Assembly: GCA_028281205.1 (NCBI GenBank)
Contig: JANQKJ010000140.1
Coordinates: forward strand, 1 to 6,146
Reading direction: 5' to 3'
Source of the DNA: Gammaproteobacteria bacterium
GTDB lineage: Bacteria > Pseudomonadota > Gammaproteobacteria > UBA4575
Length of the DNA: 6,146 bases
This document shows positions 5,512 through 6,146 of the stretch, in pieces. A model generated the notes under the pieces. It saw nothing but the letters and a program-made list of their open reading frames with translations, did not search any database and was not told the DNA's origin. The translations under genes were made by a program, and so were the position numbers. Numbering within the stretch: the stretch's first letter is position 1; each line of letters opens with the position of its first letter.

Positions 5512-5747
5512 GTCGAATTATTTTTATAAAGTACCATTTTGACACACCCTGATGCTGTAACCTACCGTATTAAATAGATTTACTATGGCATCAATGTGTT
5601 CAATCTCTAGATTAATTAATATCGTTAGCAGAGCCATATTTTAACCATTACAAAAACACTCGCCAGAACACCTTACACATAGCACAATATGGCACAAAAT
5701 AAATTCGCTACTCATTTAACTTCAAAGATACACAAGGCAATCAACAC
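5512..5747. promoter_or_regulatory. Divergent adk / phosphofructokinase intergenic region
   Basis: This region is AT-rich and must carry the promoters of both flanking genes. A possible adk promoter in minus sense is GTGTCA (5540-5545), 17 nt, AATAAT (5517-5522). The box matches are 4/6 and 5/6, but the start point would fall at the edge of the ribosome site, leaving a very short leader. On the plus strand no convincing pair is seen; TTACAC at 5673-5678 is the best -35-like word. A palindromic AT core, ATTAATTAAT (5611-5620), and a distant 6-bp inverted pair, TATGGC (5584-5589) and GCCATA (5633-5638), are the only symmetric elements. No gene-like frame is present. Confidence 0.3.
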
Positions 5748-6146
5748 ATGAGCAAAAAGAACGCTTTTTACGCCCAGTCTGGCGGGGTCACGTCAGTCAT
5801 TAATGCAACTGCATGTGGAGTCATACAGACAGCGCGTAAACACAAAGATAAGATTGGTAAGGTCTACGCTGGCCGCAATGGCATTATAGGTGCATTAACT
5901 GAAGATCTAATAGATACGTCTAAAGAGTCTGCGCGTGCTATTGCAGCACTTCGCCATACACCCTCGGGTGCATTTGGTTCATGTCGCTATAAATTAAAAA
6001 GTATTGAAGAAAATCGCGCTCAGTATGAGCGCCTGATTGAAGTTTTTAAAGCGCACAATATTGGCTACTTCTTTTATAATGGTGGCGGCGATTCACAAGA
6101 CAACTTCACCCTCAGCTGTGTAGCCAGGAGCATCCAAGGTCCAATA
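5748..6146 (+). CDS. pfp: Phosphofructokinase, pyrophosphate-dependent type (5' part)
   Basis: The first 133 codons of an open frame run off the window edge; the family is about 400 residues or more. The predicted reaction is fructose 6-phosphate + PPi <-> fructose 1,6-bisphosphate + Pi, a reversible glycolytic step in the cytoplasm. The N-terminus AFYAQSGGVTSVINATACG replaces the SGGDAPGMN-type nucleotide loop of E. coli PfkA. GRNGIIGAL and RHTPSGAFGSCRYKL follow. The phosphate-binding motif NGGGDSQD (about 110-117) has Asp where ATP-dependent enzymes have the second Gly of GGDGS; an acidic residue here is the accepted marker for PPi use. The second determinant, a Lys further on, is outside the window. 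The start is ATG 5748, with AAGG 10 nt upstream. The last 15 residues or so look less conserved than I would expect. It is divergent from adk, a pairing that makes sense for adenylate/PPi energy balance. ATP dependence cannot be excluded. Confidence 0.88.
   Translation, partial: MSKKNAFYAQSGGVTSVINATACGVIQTARKHKDKIGKVYAGRNGIIGALTEDLIDTSKESARAIAALRHTPSGAFGSCRYKLKSIEENRAQYERLIEVFKAHNIGYFFYNGGGDSQDNFTLSCVARSIQGPI

Noticed and set aside
5498..5545. In-frame 16-codon N-terminal extension of adenylate kinase
   Set aside because: The family begins at MRAILLGG, and the only good ribosome site (AGGAG, 5507-5511) lies inside the extension, 9 nt before the internal ATG.
5690..5708. Sigma-54-like TGGCAC followed by TTCGC
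   Set aside because: The GG and GC elements are 16 bases apart instead of the required 12, and the -12 element is not TTGC.

Overview
The window looks like an ordinary chromosomal stretch of an AT-rich gammaproteobacterium. The evidence is an enterobacterial-type adenylate kinase with a Cys-free LID, a DUF3301 membrane protein, an SseA-like sulfurtransferase, and the start of a phosphofructokinase of the pyrophosphate-dependent type that I associate with methanotrophic, sulfur-oxidising and related gammaproteobacteria. Genus-level placement is not possible from the sequence alone. I see no tRNA, rRNA, CRISPR array, transposase or phage gene.

Layout: minus-strand genes fill the left part. They are a 3-mercaptopyruvate sulfurtransferase (76-927), a small Cys-rich protein of unknown function (1052-1459), and a ferredoxin-domain/flavin-reductase-like protein (1476-2537). 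The last two are 16 bp apart and probably form an operon transcribed from near 2550, with a candidate terminator at 1010-1040. A 97-bp divergent intergenic region separates them from a co-directional plus-strand trio: a membrane-anchored metzincin-like putative zinc protease (2635-3423), a cupin (3432-3791) and a YfcE/MJ0936-type metallophosphoesterase (3840-4391). The trio meets a DUF3301 gene (4399-4725, minus) convergently with only 7 bp between stop codons. Upstream of DUF3301 on the same strand, after a 118-bp gap holding a striking nested inverted repeat, is adk (4844-5497). Divergent from adk across 250 bp is the 5' part of a PPi-type phosphofructokinase (5748 to the window edge).

How the genes may work together: adenylate kinase (2 ADP <-> ATP + AMP) and a PPi-type phosphofructokinase back to back make an energy-metabolism pair. 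The reductase and its Cys-rich neighbour look like a redox pair, but the reductase has lost several residues usually conserved for FAD and NAD(P) binding, so its real activity is uncertain. The metalloprotease/cupin/phosphoesterase trio shares orientation and tight spacing, but no pathway can be assigned.

The most interesting items are the divergent reductase plus Cys-rich partner, the HExxHxxGxxD membrane protein, and the 85-bp nested palindrome after adk. No clearly new multi-gene system can be demonstrated here.
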